Notes under the pieces: generated by a model
Seen by the model: only the letters and a program-made list of their open reading frames with translations
Told to the model about the DNA's origin: nothing
Database searches by the model: none
Source of the DNA: Schistosoma haematobium
Lineage: Eukaryota; Platyhelminthes; Trematoda; Strigeidida; Schistosomatidae
NCBI RefSeq assembly: GCF_000699445.3
Contig: NC_067202.1
Location: 14,103,924-14,167,923 of the forward strand
Length of the DNA: 64,000 nucleotides
Direction of reading: 5' to 3'
Part shown: one piece after another, positions 52,401-63,489 of the stretch
Layout of the letters: every line of letters starts with the position of its first letter
Numbering within the stretch: the stretch's first letter is position 1
Position numbers and translations under genes: made by a program

Positions 52401-52790
52401 TTGTGAATCTAGACATGTTTATAGCCTTTCATTGACGTTTCTATTCTTTAGTAAATTCATCATTATCTCATTATTGTTTTATTTTTTACCATAAGAGATG
52501 CATTTATCATTCACTATTAAATAATTCCATTACAATTCTCCTTTACCAAGAATATAAAAAAAATACGTTAGTAACAACAATGTAATTACACTTTACACCT
52601 CCCCCCCCAATAACAAAACCAATTACATTTCATAATAAAAACTCTGCATATTTGCTTAACTCCTCAAGGCGAAATCTCTCTTCTGGGATGGTAATGATAA
52701 TAATGATAAGTAAATAAGAAAATCTTCACAAGTACTTTTAACAGCAAAATATATCGTGTGATTTTATTATTTTCCATGTAAATATTGTTG
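52401..52790. other. Intergenic, nothing recognised
   Basis: AT-rich with a C8 run near 52602. No gene or repeat recognised. Confidence 0.35.
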
Positions 52791-52950
52791 AGTGGTGGAT
52801 GATTGGAGTTAACTAACAGAAAACCCTAGATCTAGGTATCATACTGTTTGGCATTTATCAACAAGATGCACCTGTAATTTTGGGATAAATGATGCTTCTT
52901 GATGGATTTGATCCCATGTCATCCAGCTTTACAGCCAGAGAGTATATCAC
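52790..52950 (-). mobile_element. SINE S3, decayed
   Basis: Complement of S3 from GGATGATTGGAGTTAACTAA to GATCCCATGTCATCCAGC. The ribozyme core on the minus strand is mutated (TTGATAAATGCC). Confidence 0.5.
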
Positions 52951-53204
52951 TGAACTATTCGTATAAATGTTACTTTAGACAGCATTATAGTTTCAAGTAT
53001 CTATAGTTATGAATGAAGAAACCATAGTGAAGTGTAATCATCAGATATGCTTCATACCATTATTCTTTAAAATTTGCTGCAGTTAATCTGACTTCTTTAA
53101 TGAAATACTATCAAACTATTGTGTTGTTTCACTTCAAGCTATCTGTTTCGCTATATTTCTTGACATAAAACATTCATCTGTTTTAAATTTTCAGTATAGG
53201 GTTG

Positions 53205-53310
53205 TCGAGATTGTTGAGCTTTAATTATTATCATAAATGGATCGATGTTAGACCACCAATGAAAACCTAGAAGCACTGTAATGTCGTCTCGTCCTATACT
53301 AGGACGAAAG
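53205..53310 (-). mobile_element. SINE S2 fragment
   Basis: GTTGTCGAGATTGTTGAGC and GTTAGACCACCAATGAAAAC mark an S2 tail. It ends in the HHR relic at TCGTCTCGTCCTATACTAGG. Confidence 0.5.
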
Positions 53311-53334
53311 ACAGAGACCATAGGTTTTGTATTT

Positions 53335-54240
53335 GACAATAATGAAAATAACAACCTCAATGTTGGTATTCCAAAACGTCGTTTAAAGGAATTTTCAATG
53401 TTCAGTTTAGATTTACTAATTGTTGGGGAGATCCAGAAAACTCCTCGAAAAAAGCAAAAAAGGCTTTGAAAACATTGAGAAGCATCTTATACAATCACTG
53501 TTCACAAGACATTTTGCCAGAAATATCTAGAAAGTGAAAAGTCACATGTCAAGTTTCTGATTCAATGATTACCTATACTGTTACTATGTTTAATAGAGTT
53601 CCAGAATATTCCGGAAACCCAAGGCCATCTATAACACTATAAATGCCCTACATTTTCTGTACATAAACAAACCTTTGGAGTAAAGTATTTTCTTCCATAT
53701 TTCGTGCCTTTTCTCTCATGTTCCAGTTACTGTGTAGATCTAGCCTTGGGGCTACTAGAAGAGCTAAGGAACAGAATCTAGAGTTCACTGGACGATTTAT
53801 TACTAATGAGATCTTCAGACCAACTGATGACATCGATATAGGTTCATTAATTAGCCCTCTTCTAGAGGATTGTTTCATTTTCAATCTTAAGTACACAATA
53901 CATCAACAGACGATTGACGACTTTCATTTATACAAAAGGTATATGTTTGACACTCTTATTATTTGTAATAAAAACACTGATCTGAATGTCATCCAGGATA
54001 AGTTCAATAATTGCCATAAAATCATAAAATCATCTCAATAGTTGAGATCATGAATGAATTAAGTCTAGACCACCATGGAAAACCTGGAAGCACTGGATAG
54101 CTGTTTTATCCTATTGTGAAACTCCTCTATGGTAGTTCGTATCCATGATCCCTCCTCACGAGATTCGAACTGAGAATATAAAATATTTATATAAAAACTA
54201 TAATATCAATATAAAATTCAATGATTTACAGTAGGTTTCT
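53335..54240 (+). mobile_element. Penelope-like fragment plus SINE S2
   Basis: Element body 53335-54030, S2 in minus orientation 54035-54185, and a shared AT-rich flank to about 54240. The inverted twin is at 33840-34660. Confidence 0.65.
53718..54041 (+). pseudogene. Penelope-like reverse transcriptase fragment
   Basis: The 107-residue frame has IGSLISPLLEDCFIFNLKY, resembling the MGSPxSPxLAxxFM block of Penelope/telomerase-type RTs, and HLYKRYMFDTLIICNKN, resembling their RYxDDxxxI catalytic motif. The first catalytic Asp is Phe (YMFD), so the RT would be dead. The upstream frame (53281-53469) may be its N-terminal continuation across a shift. Assigned by motif spacing only. Confidence 0.6.
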
Positions 54241-55060
54241 TTAAAAAAAAAATTTTATTTACAACACTGAATTCATTATACTCATAGTCAACATACAGTA
54301 TATTATGTAATCAACTGTCATTTATCCATCACAGTATACTGTATTTGGATATTACGAATAAATTGAGAAATAGTTTTCTCTCTCTCTCGCTCACTCTTTT
54401 TTTTCAGTTGAGAAGAGGTAGTATCAACTTAACTATAAAATATTTAGGTACCACATTAAAGATGATTCAATAAGATATTGATCATCAATAACTATATACA
54501 TACCTTGAATAATAAGAAGAAAAATTACTTTCAATAAACTGAACACATAAAAATAAACATAATTACCGGTTTACATAACAATTCCATCAACGAATTAGTT
54601 ACCATGTAAATCATACACAAAAAAAACTGATCAATTTATAATATGATGAAATCGCTTTGAAACTAGTTCCTTTTTTAGAGCAAATTAAGAGAGGTAGGGG
54701 GTTGGAGAAGGGGGTGGGGTGGGTATAAGTTTCAAATTCATTTCTATATCATAAAGTGGATGAATAAATTATTTATTTTTTTTGAACTTGTTATATTTAT
54801 ACAAAAAAAAATATTCCATTTGTACATCAACAGAATAAAAAGTATTTTCAATAGTTTACAAATTGAAAGAAAGAAAGAAAGAAAAAAATCAATAATTTTG
54901 ATGATTTTTTATTTGTTAGAGCATAGAAACCATTTTAATCACTAAGATGTTTTCATAGTTTCATATTGTATAGCCTGAAATTTAATATAAATTTAATTAA
55001 AATATTCATAACATTCACTTAGTATTGTTTATTTAAATCTATCCATTAATGTTTAGGACT
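54241..55060. other. Intergenic AT-rich stretch
   Basis: Poly-A/T runs, a CT tract at 54380 and an AAAG tract near 54866. No gene recognised. Confidence 0.4.
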
Positions 55061-55335
55061 GCAATTGATCAATCTCTTACTGGCATATGTGTATATTGTG
55101 CGTATCGACTCGATATAGCCTTAATTCACAAGCAAAGATGGACACAAGCACATGGCTATTAGGACTCAGTAGATAAGTGGATAACACAATAATATTTGAA
55201 GTGAATGGTATTGGATTGAAGTCCCATAATGAACATCAACTCTGAGATGTAAGTACATCTAGCTGATGAGTCCTAAATAGGAAGTAAAGCGCGTGGTGGA
55301 TTTCACTGCTAGCCACTATCCACCCTTGCTTTTAT
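55060..55335 (+). mobile_element. SINE S1
   Basis: Full-length-like: AGGACTGCAATTGATCAATC, a TGTGCGTATCGACTCG region, A box AGTAGATAAGTGGATAACA and HHR CTGATGA with stem II GTCC. The GAAA is broken (GGAAGTAAAG). Confidence 0.65.
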
Positions 55336-55519
55336 TATTAACATTTGTAAATGTTAAATTGTACGGAAGGAATTCAGTTTTTAATGAATACAAAATATTA
55401 TGTTGTCAGTCGTTTGGTGTCATTCAATTTTTTGTGCCATCCTCAGTGTAAATATGGTTATTTAAGCTAGATCATTTGATATTTTACTGTAAATTAACAA
55501 TGATGTGTTACTAGCCTCA

Positions 55520-55850
55520 AGAAAAAATTCCTGGCGTCCTAGTGAAAAGCTATGACCAATGGATTTCAACTGTGTCTGCTGTGAGATAGTTACACACTGA
55601 ACACAATGGAGAATGGTGGCGCAATACAGTGAATTGGTTGAAGTTAGACATTAACACTGTTGAATGCCGGCTCAGTGGTCTACAAGTTGAGCGTTTGTGC
55701 GTGATACTGAAGGTCCTGGGTTCGAGTCTCATGTGCAGGATTGTGGAAGTGCAATGCTGAGGAGTCCTATGCTAAGTTTAAACGGTCGTCCAATGTTTTC
55801 AGGTTTCTCATGGTGGTCTAGCACTGACTTATTCATGATCTCATTCAAGA
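55520..55850 (+). mobile_element. SINE S2
   Basis: Head TGTGAGATAGTTACACACTG, GGCTCAGTGGTCTACAAG A box, GGGTTCGAGTCTC B box, and HHR with CTGAGGA but altered stem II and TTAAAC for GAAAC. Confidence 0.65.
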
Positions 55851-55952
55851 CTGATGTGTTAGTTGTATGAATCATAAAAGCTTGCTTGATTTAGGCGTCA
55901 CAAATTGTTTTCCATATGCACAAGACATAACTGACCTCAACCTTGATCACTA

Positions 55953-56290
55953 CTTACTTACTTAAGCCTTTTATCCCTCGTGAAGCACAGGCCATCGACC
56001 AGGAATCTCAAACCTGCACTGTTCTGGGATCTCCTTTCTAGTTTTTATCAAGTGTTACTCATCCTTTTGATGTCTGCTTCCAATTATCGGAGAAATATGT
56101 CCTTTGTTTTCCTTTTTTCCTATTACCCTAAGGATTCCACTCTAAGGACTTGCTTCGTGATGCAGTCTGGTGAGTCTCGCTTGGAGCCTTATTAAGGTTA
56201 CTGCCCGGATAAAGGAAAAGGGTTGGACATGGAGTCAGCAACTCTATCCTGTAGAAAGAAGACTAACTAAAAAATGCTAATGAGAAAAAA
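55953..56290 (-). mobile_element. Short RTE derivative (5' UTR joined to 3' end)
   Basis: On the minus strand, a 5' UTR-like part (complement of TTACTGCCCGGATAAAGGAA and CAACTCTATCCTGTAG, 56190-56290) is joined directly to RTE C-terminal sequence. It ends (TAAG)n at 55953-55962. The entire EN-RT interior is missing. Confidence 0.6.
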
Positions 56291-56478
56291 ATCACTTGTT
56301 ACGCTACACATTAGTGAGATCATGACGAATCAATAATAATTCTTAGTTCATTGCATAATACGCCATTTATACATGATGTGAAATTTTTGTTTAAATACTA
56401 GACAGACAATATGCTACCAACCCGATTACAGTAAGCCTAACATATATTATCAGTAAACTACATACTTTTTTTCTTTAT

Positions 56479-56777
56479 TTAGGAATTGTCTATTTTAGAA
56501 TAATATGGTGGTGGGGGAGGTGGTAGTTCAGATAACGCAGGATATGGTGGTGGTTGATCTAAGTTAGGCGCCGACGATATCACTGCTGCTCCTGTTGGCA
56601 TTCCATCTTGTGATGAACTAATTGGATATGGAGCCTGAGATGAACTCATTGAATATGGAACTTGTGATGAACCCGTCGGGTATGGGGCTTGTGCAGGAAT
56701 ATTAGTAAAATTTGAGGTTGGAGTTGGCTGTGATCTAGGTAAATGATTTCGCACTGGAGTTGATGTAGTACGTTGTC
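56479..56777 (-). CDS. Last exon, Pro-rich PPPY protein (partial)
   Basis: Minus-strand exon after a TTTCACAG acceptor (ends 56778), read in the frame QRTTSTPVRNHLPR to stop TAA at 56479-56481. AATAAA overlaps the stop region (56474-56479), giving a very short 3' UTR if used. About 100 residues are low-complexity: repeated AxYPxxSSQ units (QAPYPTGSSQ, QVPYSMSSSQ, QAPYPISSSQ), then LDQPPPYPALSELPPPPPPYYSK. PPPY is a class I WW-domain ligand, as in WBP2- or adaptor-type proteins, so binding to NEDD4-like ligases or similar is possible. The protein is not identified. Upstream exons were not found and may lie beyond the right edge. Confidence 0.65.
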
Positions 56778-58050
56778 CTGTGAAAACGAAAGTGTGAAAA
56801 TTATAGAATAAATTAAGCAAACAAAAGGTGTGAATCACAGTTATATTCATATTCCTAGTCAGGTAAAATTATATTATACCGACGGCTTTAGATTAACCAA
56901 TCGGAAGCAAAGTAACGCCCTATGTATTTTGCACACTTGAAGTTCAATGATAGATAACTTGTATCTTATTATTGGAGAAATGAAGATTGGCAAAATCGGG
57001 TCCTTAAAGTGCTTTACGTCAATGGAAATATGTATTATGCAGCCAAAAAGTGAATTTAGGATGGTGCTAACTACATTACGAAAAATACCTGCTTCAAAGA
57101 AAGATTGTGTGTTAAGTCACCTGAAATGATTCAATGCGTAGTCAAGAGTGTTTATTGAAACTAGGCGGTATTCTACTACTCTAACTCTTACTCTAAATCT
57201 CAGCTCCAAGATTCTTAAGTTTGTAAATAGAAAGGTGGTGAGGTATCGGATTATAACTGATGTTATTGTGTATTATAGAAACCTCGACCCTAATTTCTTA
57301 ACCCGAATTAAAACTCGTAATATATAACCCTCACCTTTTGACATTATGATCAAAGTTATTTGGTAACGAAAACTCTATGGGGGTAAAAAATCAAACTCAC
57401 GATACTATTCCGACCTTTCCCTTCGCTATAAGAAATAATTTGACGTGCGAGGGTTGATTGTTCAGATGAAAGCTATTATTTTATCGCTCTTTGTTGTTAA
57501 TTCTTTCATAACCAGACAGTGTTTCCTGGTTGTCTGATAGGTCTCCCGAAGTCGTCAGTATTTTATAGATCTACCGGTAATTAATCAGATACTGTTTGGT
57601 TTACTCTCTATCACTAATGTTATAATAATGTTTAAATCATGATTTCTTATTTGATACCCTCTGTGGTCAGGAATTTGAAGCATATTACTGTATACGTTTT
57701 GAATCACAATCAATTTAAGCACAATAAGAAACTAATGTGTTTCCTATCCACGTCCTTTGATTGGCTAATGTGTTTAGAATGATCTTGACGGATAACGAGC
57801 GTTTAAGTTTTTTAGTGTTTTTTTTTGGTTCATGTAACAATTGATACTTAGTAGGTCACTGGTCCTACTGGTAATACAAGTGAATTAATCGATAAACGAA
57901 GTTCTGAATGGGCAATATAGTACATTAAATTGATTAGCGTTCTTAATATTGCTTCAAACTAAAACTGATTGCTCCATTCTTGAAAATAATAGCTATACAT
58001 TATGGCATTTTATAAAAAACTTCACTATTTCGAGATGATTCTAAACCTTG
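56778..58050. other. Intron or intergenic, nothing recognised
   Basis: No further exon of the PPPY gene could be supported. The 60-codon frame at 56947 lacks splice or family support. 57160-57370 has CTAACTCTTACTC-type runs reminiscent of MITE interiors. Confidence 0.35.
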
Positions 58051-58330
58051 TAAGCAAAGATGTGTAGTGGCAGACAGTGGAATCCACGACGCGCGTTTCG
58101 TCCTAGTCGGGACTCGTCAGCTGGATGTACCTTCATCTTAGAGCTGACTTGAACCCAGTACTATCCGCTACTGAGTCATAATAGCCATCTACTTGTGCGA
58201 TGAGGTGAAATTTAAATTCACTTGGTATTATTTACTTGAATCGCCCATTGACGTTTAGGACCACTGTATGTACATACTGTGCGTATTCATCTTAGTTTAT
58301 AATGCTTGTGAATTAAGGTAATATCGAGGC
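58050..58330 (-). mobile_element. SINE S1
   Basis: Minus-strand S1 with a conserved ribozyme. The B-box region is partly deleted (ACTTGAACCCAGTACTATCC). Confidence 0.65.
58078..58137 (-). ncRNA. Hammerhead ribozyme in SINE S1
   Basis: Minus strand: ATCCAG, CTGACGA, GTCC/GGAC stem II, GAAA, ACGCGCGT stem III and triplet GTC. The first base after the cleavage site is G instead of C, so the closing pair of stem I is lost. Otherwise it matches the Smalpha-type ribozyme. Confidence 0.7.
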
Positions 58331-58529
58331 ATAGAATTACTACAGTTCACAGAATTACTGTTATAAAAAACGATTATTATACAAAACATGTTTCAAATTA
58401 AACCACCCAATTACGGTTTTTTTGGAATTTTCATTTATATACAAATGGTACTATTTTCTGTTTAAAGATTATCAACGAAACATCATTATAACATTAAAAA
58501 TGAAATAGAATTGTTAGTGCGCAGAATTT

Positions 58530-58912
58530 TTCTGGTTAGCGTTTTTTTAGCGAGTTAGTTTTCTACGGGATGGGGTCGCTAACCCCCTGCCAAACCCTCC
58601 TCCTTTATCCGGATTTGAAACCGGCAGTAGCCCACGAAGGGGCTCCAGGCAGAAGCACTAGAATTGGATAGGACACACATTGAGGAGAGTACCCAACTGT
58701 GTCACAAAGCAAGCCCTCACACAGAATTCTGAAGGCCAAAACAAAAGAGGAAAACCAAAGAACACATTACGCCGAGAAATGGGGATAGACATGAGAAAAA
58801 CGAACAAAAATTGGATAGAACTAGAAAGGAAGGCTCATGACAGAGTGGGTTGGAGAATGCTGGTCGGCGGCTTATGCTTCATTGGGAGTAACAAGCGTAA
58901 GTAAGTAAGTGC
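58530..58912 (+). mobile_element. Short RTE derivative (5' UTR joined to 3' end)
   Basis: The 5' part (TTTTTTAGCGAGTTAGTTTT, GGGGTCGCTAACCCC, CTTTATCCGGATTTGAAAC) is fused near 58650 to the RTE C-terminus ([35 protein letters not shown]), ending (GTAA)n at 58901-58910. It has the same build as 55953-56290. Confidence 0.7.
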
Positions 58913-58954
58913 ACAGAATTTATAGAGATTGTTGTGTTTCATAGTATACGTCAC

Positions 58955-59110
58955 GAAATGATCTTGGTTAGACAACCATTAAAAACTGGGAAGTATCAGC
59001 ACGGTTATTTGTTCTAGTATGGGTTTGTTCATTAGCAATATACATTCATAACCTCATTACAGGGGACCGAAATCAGGACCTTCATATGAATACCTAATCA
59101 TCTGACCATA
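58955..59110 (-). mobile_element. SINE S2, decayed
   Basis: Complement of the S2 tail and B-box region (AGACAACCATTAAAAACTGG, GACCGAAATCAGGACC). Confidence 0.45.
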
Positions 59111-59264
59111 AAATGAGCATACACTAGTCCATATTGTTGCGTCTCAGTAGATTTCAATAATGTATCATAAAGTTATGTAATTGATTGTACTATCTAAGTT
59201 CAATGTTCATTCACTAAATAATAACCAACATCTTTCCAAATTGAAGTGAATATATATCAGCATA

Positions 59265-59630
59265 AACTGGTCACAATTGATTGATCACTGGGTGGTGATC
59301 AATGTCATGTGTGGCAAGTCCTAATTTAGTGCAGATCGAATGCTATCGACCATGTTGCAATGTGGCCACCAGTCTAGGTGACACAACACTGCGTGCACTA
59401 TATATTGAGATTAGATGGTGGTTGGAGGTGCAGATCGAATGCTATCGACCATGTTGTAATGTGGCCACCAGTCTAGGTGACACAACACTGCGTGCACTAT
59501 ATATTGAGATTAGATGGTGGTTGGAGGTAGTCGACAGGTAATCCTGGATCCGGGTTTCATGCTACTTGACGCTCGTCAGCAAGGTGTACCTGTAATCTTG
59601 AGGGAACTGGTGCTCCCTGATGACATGACA
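59265..59630 (-). mobile_element. SINE S3, minus, with internal 99-bp duplication
   Basis: Minus-strand S3 from GTGATCAATCAATTG-like ends to the ribozyme (59562-59606: CTGACGA, GAAA, triplet ATC). Its 3' segment is duplicated in tandem at 59329-59427 and 59428-59526, differing by one noticed base (C/T near 59457). Confidence 0.75.
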
Positions 59631-59880
59631 TTGATCACCACCCAGTGATCAATCAATTGTGATTACATCTCAGTCATACAGGAGGCCAATCGCGGCCTGG
59701 ATAGCTCACTGTTAACGTCTCTGACTATGAAGCTGGGTGACACGGGATCGGATCCGTCAGGGAGCACCAGATCCCTCAAGATTACAGGTACACCTTGCTG
59801 ACGAGTGCCAAGTAGCATGAAACTCGAGTCCAGGGTTTCCTGTCGACTACCTCCAACCACCATCTAAGCATTAACTAGTC
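59625..59880 (+). mobile_element. SINE S3, plus, with HHR
   Basis: Plus partner of the inverted pair: ACATTGATCACCACCCAGTG, an A box with one change (TAGCTCACTGT), GGGATCGGATCCG B-box region, ribozyme, and CGACTACCTCCAACCACC. Confidence 0.75.
59788..59840 (+). ncRNA. Hammerhead ribozyme in SINE S3
   Basis: Stem I CCTTG/CAGGG, core CTGACGA (59798-59804), stem II GTGC/GCAT with loop CAAGTA, GAAA (59819-59822), palindromic stem III ACTCGAGT, triplet GTC, with expected cleavage after 59830. Confidence 0.75.
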
Positions 59881-60150
59881 TCTAGTGATCATCACATATA
59901 CTATACTATACTATTGTTATTGTATTAGTCTCATTGTCTTATGTATATTTCTATTTCTATTAATTCCAATTCGTAATACCTTCCGTTTGACCTTTTTTTA
60001 ATGATAATCAGGTGAATGAGAATAAATTAATTCTTAAGTTAAAAGTAAATTTATAAATTTACATTTAATTTACCTTTGCAGAAAGAAATTTATTGATTTT
60101 TCAATCGATATTTACAAAGTGAAAACTATTTGTCAAAATAGATTTTATAG
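59881..60150. other. AT-rich, nothing recognised
   Basis: TA-rich sequence without a recognised feature. Confidence 0.35.
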
Positions 60151-60560
60151 TTTAATTTATGAATCGATGTAAGCTAGATCATTAATGAAAACCTGAAAGC
60201 ACTAGATGGTTGTTTCGTCTTAGTATGGAACTCTTCAATAGCACGCATCCACGATTCTGAACCTGGGATTCGATCCCAGGATATTCGGTTTCGTGCGCGA
60301 ACGCTTCACCTGTAAACCAGTAAGCCGACATCCAACAGTGTTAATGTCTAACTCTCATAAATCCATGAATGTTTACGCAATCATTCATCCATTGTCTGAG
60401 GCAGGTACCTAACTCTACCCGACACTGATTGAACTCCACTGCTAGGGAGTCCCTCATTAGGACGAGACGGCCGTCCAGTGCTTCCAGGTTTTCAACAGTG
60501 GTCTAACATTGATCAATTCACAATCTCATCCAAAACTCAATAATTTCCACAACTCTATAC
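60150..60560. mobile_element. SINE S2 inverted composite
   Basis: A minus copy (60150-60425) with B box and head is followed by a plus HHR relic and tail (CTGCTAGGGAGTCCC, GACGAGACGGCCGTCCAGTG). Confidence 0.6.
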
Positions 60561-60789
60561 TGATAATTCTATTTTTCATCTAAATAAATTAATTTATTGA
60601 TTTTATAAACTGTAAGCACACATTAGATTATTGATTATTGCCTAATTTCATTGATTTGAATTTATTGATTGATTAAATATTTAAAAATGATGTGTAAGGT
60701 ATCTCTATTATTATGGATATCTGTGGTAAACATTAATACCAGTAGCTAAAATGAGCATTTAGTTCCAGTTAAAATCTTGCCTTTAATCT

Positions 60790-61115
60790 TTACAGGAGTT
60801 TATTGTAGAATCCTGAGTTCTAGTCCCGCGTGCAGAATTGTAGATGCGCACAACTGAGGAATCTTATACACGGATGAAATGGTCATCCAATGCTTCTAGG
60901 TTTTCAATAGTAGTCTAGATTCAATCGACTTGTGAATTCAACTGTTAAAAATTCTAAAATGAAATAATAATTCCTACATTTACAGAATGAACCGAATTTG
61001 TTGTAATTTAATAGTTGAATTCATGAGTCTACCATGGAGACCTGGAAGCACTGGACAGTTGTTCTATCCTAGTATGAGACTCCTCATCAGAGTGCATCCA
61101 CGATCCAGAATTTTT
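60790..61115. mobile_element. SINE S2 fragments, plus then minus
   Basis: Plus fragment 60800-60960 (AACTGAGGAATCTTATACAC HHR relic) and minus fragment 61010-61115 (GACCTGGAAGCACTGGACAG). Confidence 0.5.
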
Positions 61116-61214
61116 TAGAAAAAAACACCCAAAGACCTAACTAAGTCTTTCAAGTAGACTGCTAATTGACTATTATCTTTTTGAAATGATAAGTATTTCT
61201 ATTCACTTGATGTT

Positions 61215-61580
61215 GCTTACTTGTATCTTCCCATTGTTATTTAGGAGTTCAGTTGATCAGTCTCTTATTATCATATGTGCATACTGTGCATACTGCCAAC
61301 AAGAGATTGATCAATTGCCGTTATAAATAACAATGGGAAGATACAAGTAAACAACATCAAGTGAATATAACTTCACTCCATTGCACAAGCAGGTGGCTAT
61401 CAGGACTCAGCAGTTAAGTAGATAACGCAATGGCGTTTGAAGCGAACGGTATTGGGTTCAAGTCCCGAAATAAACATCAACTGTGGAATACAGGTACATC
61501 CGGCTGGAAAGTCCCAAATAGGATGAGACATATGTCCTGGATTCCACAGCTAACCACTATCCATCTTTGCTCATAAGCAT
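61215..61580 (+). mobile_element. SINE S1, near full length
   Basis: 5' part CTTGTATCTTCCCATTGTTA, an inverted echo of it at 61332-61352, A box CAGCAGTTAAGTAGATAACGC and B box GGGTTCAAGTCCCG. HHR mutated (CTGGAAA, GAGA). Ends at CCACTATCCATCTTTGCT. Confidence 0.65.
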
Positions 61581-62045
61581 TTCTGTTTATAACTTGATAG
61601 AGACTTGGTCTCGTATACTACAGTGGTCTGCTTATAACTTTAAGTCAACTATTTTTTAGACGTGTATTGAATGTCATAAATGTATTCAAGGGATGAATAG
61701 AGTTATCATAATAGTAAGACTGATAGCAAGGAATTGTTGAATGAACATCAATGGGGAATAATCAATTTAATCACTTCTCACCAGTTAAGTCCCTACAAAC
61801 AATCATACATACTTAAAAGTATGAAGTTCAGCGAAAGGATCTCTTTTCAACCAATTTATTACCAAGCTGTGCAGCCGTATATCTATATAACTTCAGAAGC
61901 TGAAGAGAATTATTTCTTTGTTCAAATATGAGTGTTTGATTAGATAATTTTGTATCAGTAGAATAAGGTAATAAACCAGTTTGAACTTTCGAGACTTATT
62001 TCCATGGATTATTATTATTGTATATAATTTTATTATATAGTTATT
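61581..62045. other. Nothing recognised
   Basis: Two short frames (61734 plus, 61893 minus) have no signature. No repeat recognised. Confidence 0.35.
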
Positions 62046-62049
62046 ATAA

Positions 62050-62462
62050 TCAAAGAGGTGTTTTGTGGATATTATAGTCATTACATAGTTGAATTCATGA
62101 GTTAATTGAATTTAGACCACCACGGAAAACCTCGAGGCACTGGATGTGCCGTGTCGTCCGAGTTTCGGACTCATCCGTGGCAGTGAGCATTCACGACCTC
62201 GTCTAGTGAGATCCGAATCCAGGACTTACCACTCTCACAAGCGAGCGCTTAACCACTAGACCACTGAGCCGGCCGATATCCAACGATGTTAATGTCTAAC
62301 TTTAATCTATCCACGAAATTGTTCCACTGTTCACCATTGTCTTCAGTGAGTTATTATCTCACTTCAGACTCGGTTGAACTCCACTAGTCACAACTTATCA
62401 CAACAACTCCAGAAAATCCATCTTGATGCCAGTCACTAGTGAGCAAATGATGATTATTGTCA
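62050..62462 (-). mobile_element. SINE S2, full unit
   Basis: Complete minus-strand unit of ~410 bp from AAGAGGTGTTTTGTGGATAT to GTCACTAGTGAGCAAATG. A box TGGTCTAGTGGTTAAGCG, B box GGATTCGGATCTC. The HHR is the inserted variant with CGGATGA. Confidence 0.7.
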
Positions 62463-63010
62463 GAAAACTTACATTAATGTGTGAGTATTATTTTTATTAA
62501 ACAACTAGTCGATTCTATTTCCTGTATGGTATGCTTCCCTTTGGACCAACTAACTATTGTTATACATCTCATTATTCCTTCATTATTGTTAATGATTTAC
62601 ATTTTTCTTTATTCTATTTCACATATTAACTTGATTGTGTGTAAAGTATGATTTATAATTTCAATTATGTTACAGTCTGATAATTAATGCGCATCAATCT
62701 ATAAATCCTTGAAGAAGACTATAATAGAAGTTTACCTCTTGTATTCTCTTATTTTACATATAATAGAAGTTAAGATTATTTCAGCCTGATCTCATAATTA
62801 TTCGTTCCTAGTCAACGTGGGCGATTGGTCCAATCTTAGGATGTTAGTCTTTAGATGAGACAGTACACTTAGACTAGAGACAATTATCATCTTCTCAACT
62901 GATATCAACTAACTTCTAGTTCATGACATTAAGAATATTAAGTAAAAATGAGATTGTAATAGAGACAACAATCCTAGATTAGCTATTTTACAGTATGAGT
63001 TACAAGTGTT
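62463..63010. other. Nothing recognised
   Basis: No gene or repeat recognised. A direct repeat of ATAATAGAAGTT occurs at 62721 and 62760. Confidence 0.35.
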
Positions 63011-63012
63011 GA

Positions 63013-63332
63013 GTCAGTCAGTCAGTCAGTAACAACGAAGAACTTCGTACATCCGTACGTACGTACATAAGTTCGACTTGCCATATCACATTAGCACAGA
63101 GATGCAGTTGTCGATTTAAATCCCACAATGGTAGAGGTAGTAAAATTATAAGCAGTAATCGGAAAGATCAAAGTTTGGAGATGTTATTCAAGGAGTATAA
63201 TCCAGTGAAATAAATTTGGAAAGAGAAAAAATAAAGGGACATGAAGAATTCAGAAGATTAGAATTTGAGAGAACAGAGAGAGTGGATTCACCTGTGCGAT
63301 TGCAAACGATTTTGAGCTATGTCATTCAGGGT
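63013..63332 (-). mobile_element. NLB 3' end
   Basis: A (CAGT)n tract at 63013-63030 is the complement of the NLB tail. The minus strand then shows 3' UTR and the last codons (complement of TTTGAGAGAACAGAGAGAGTG and GATTTTGAGCTATGTC). Confidence 0.65.
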
Positions 63333-63333
63333 C

Positions 63334-63394
63334 TATATATATATATATATATTTATATATTTATATTTATATTTATATATATATATATATCGGT
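63334..63394. repeat. (AT)n microsatellite
   Basis: TATATATAT with TTTA interruptions. The overlapping frames are low-complexity. Confidence 0.8.
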
Positions 63395-63489
63395 AGCAAG
63401 TGTTTTTTGTAATTTGGCTTTTACACTAAAATTGTATCTCTTGTGTGCGTACACAACTGATATGTTTGTCAATTTCATCAAATATCTTA

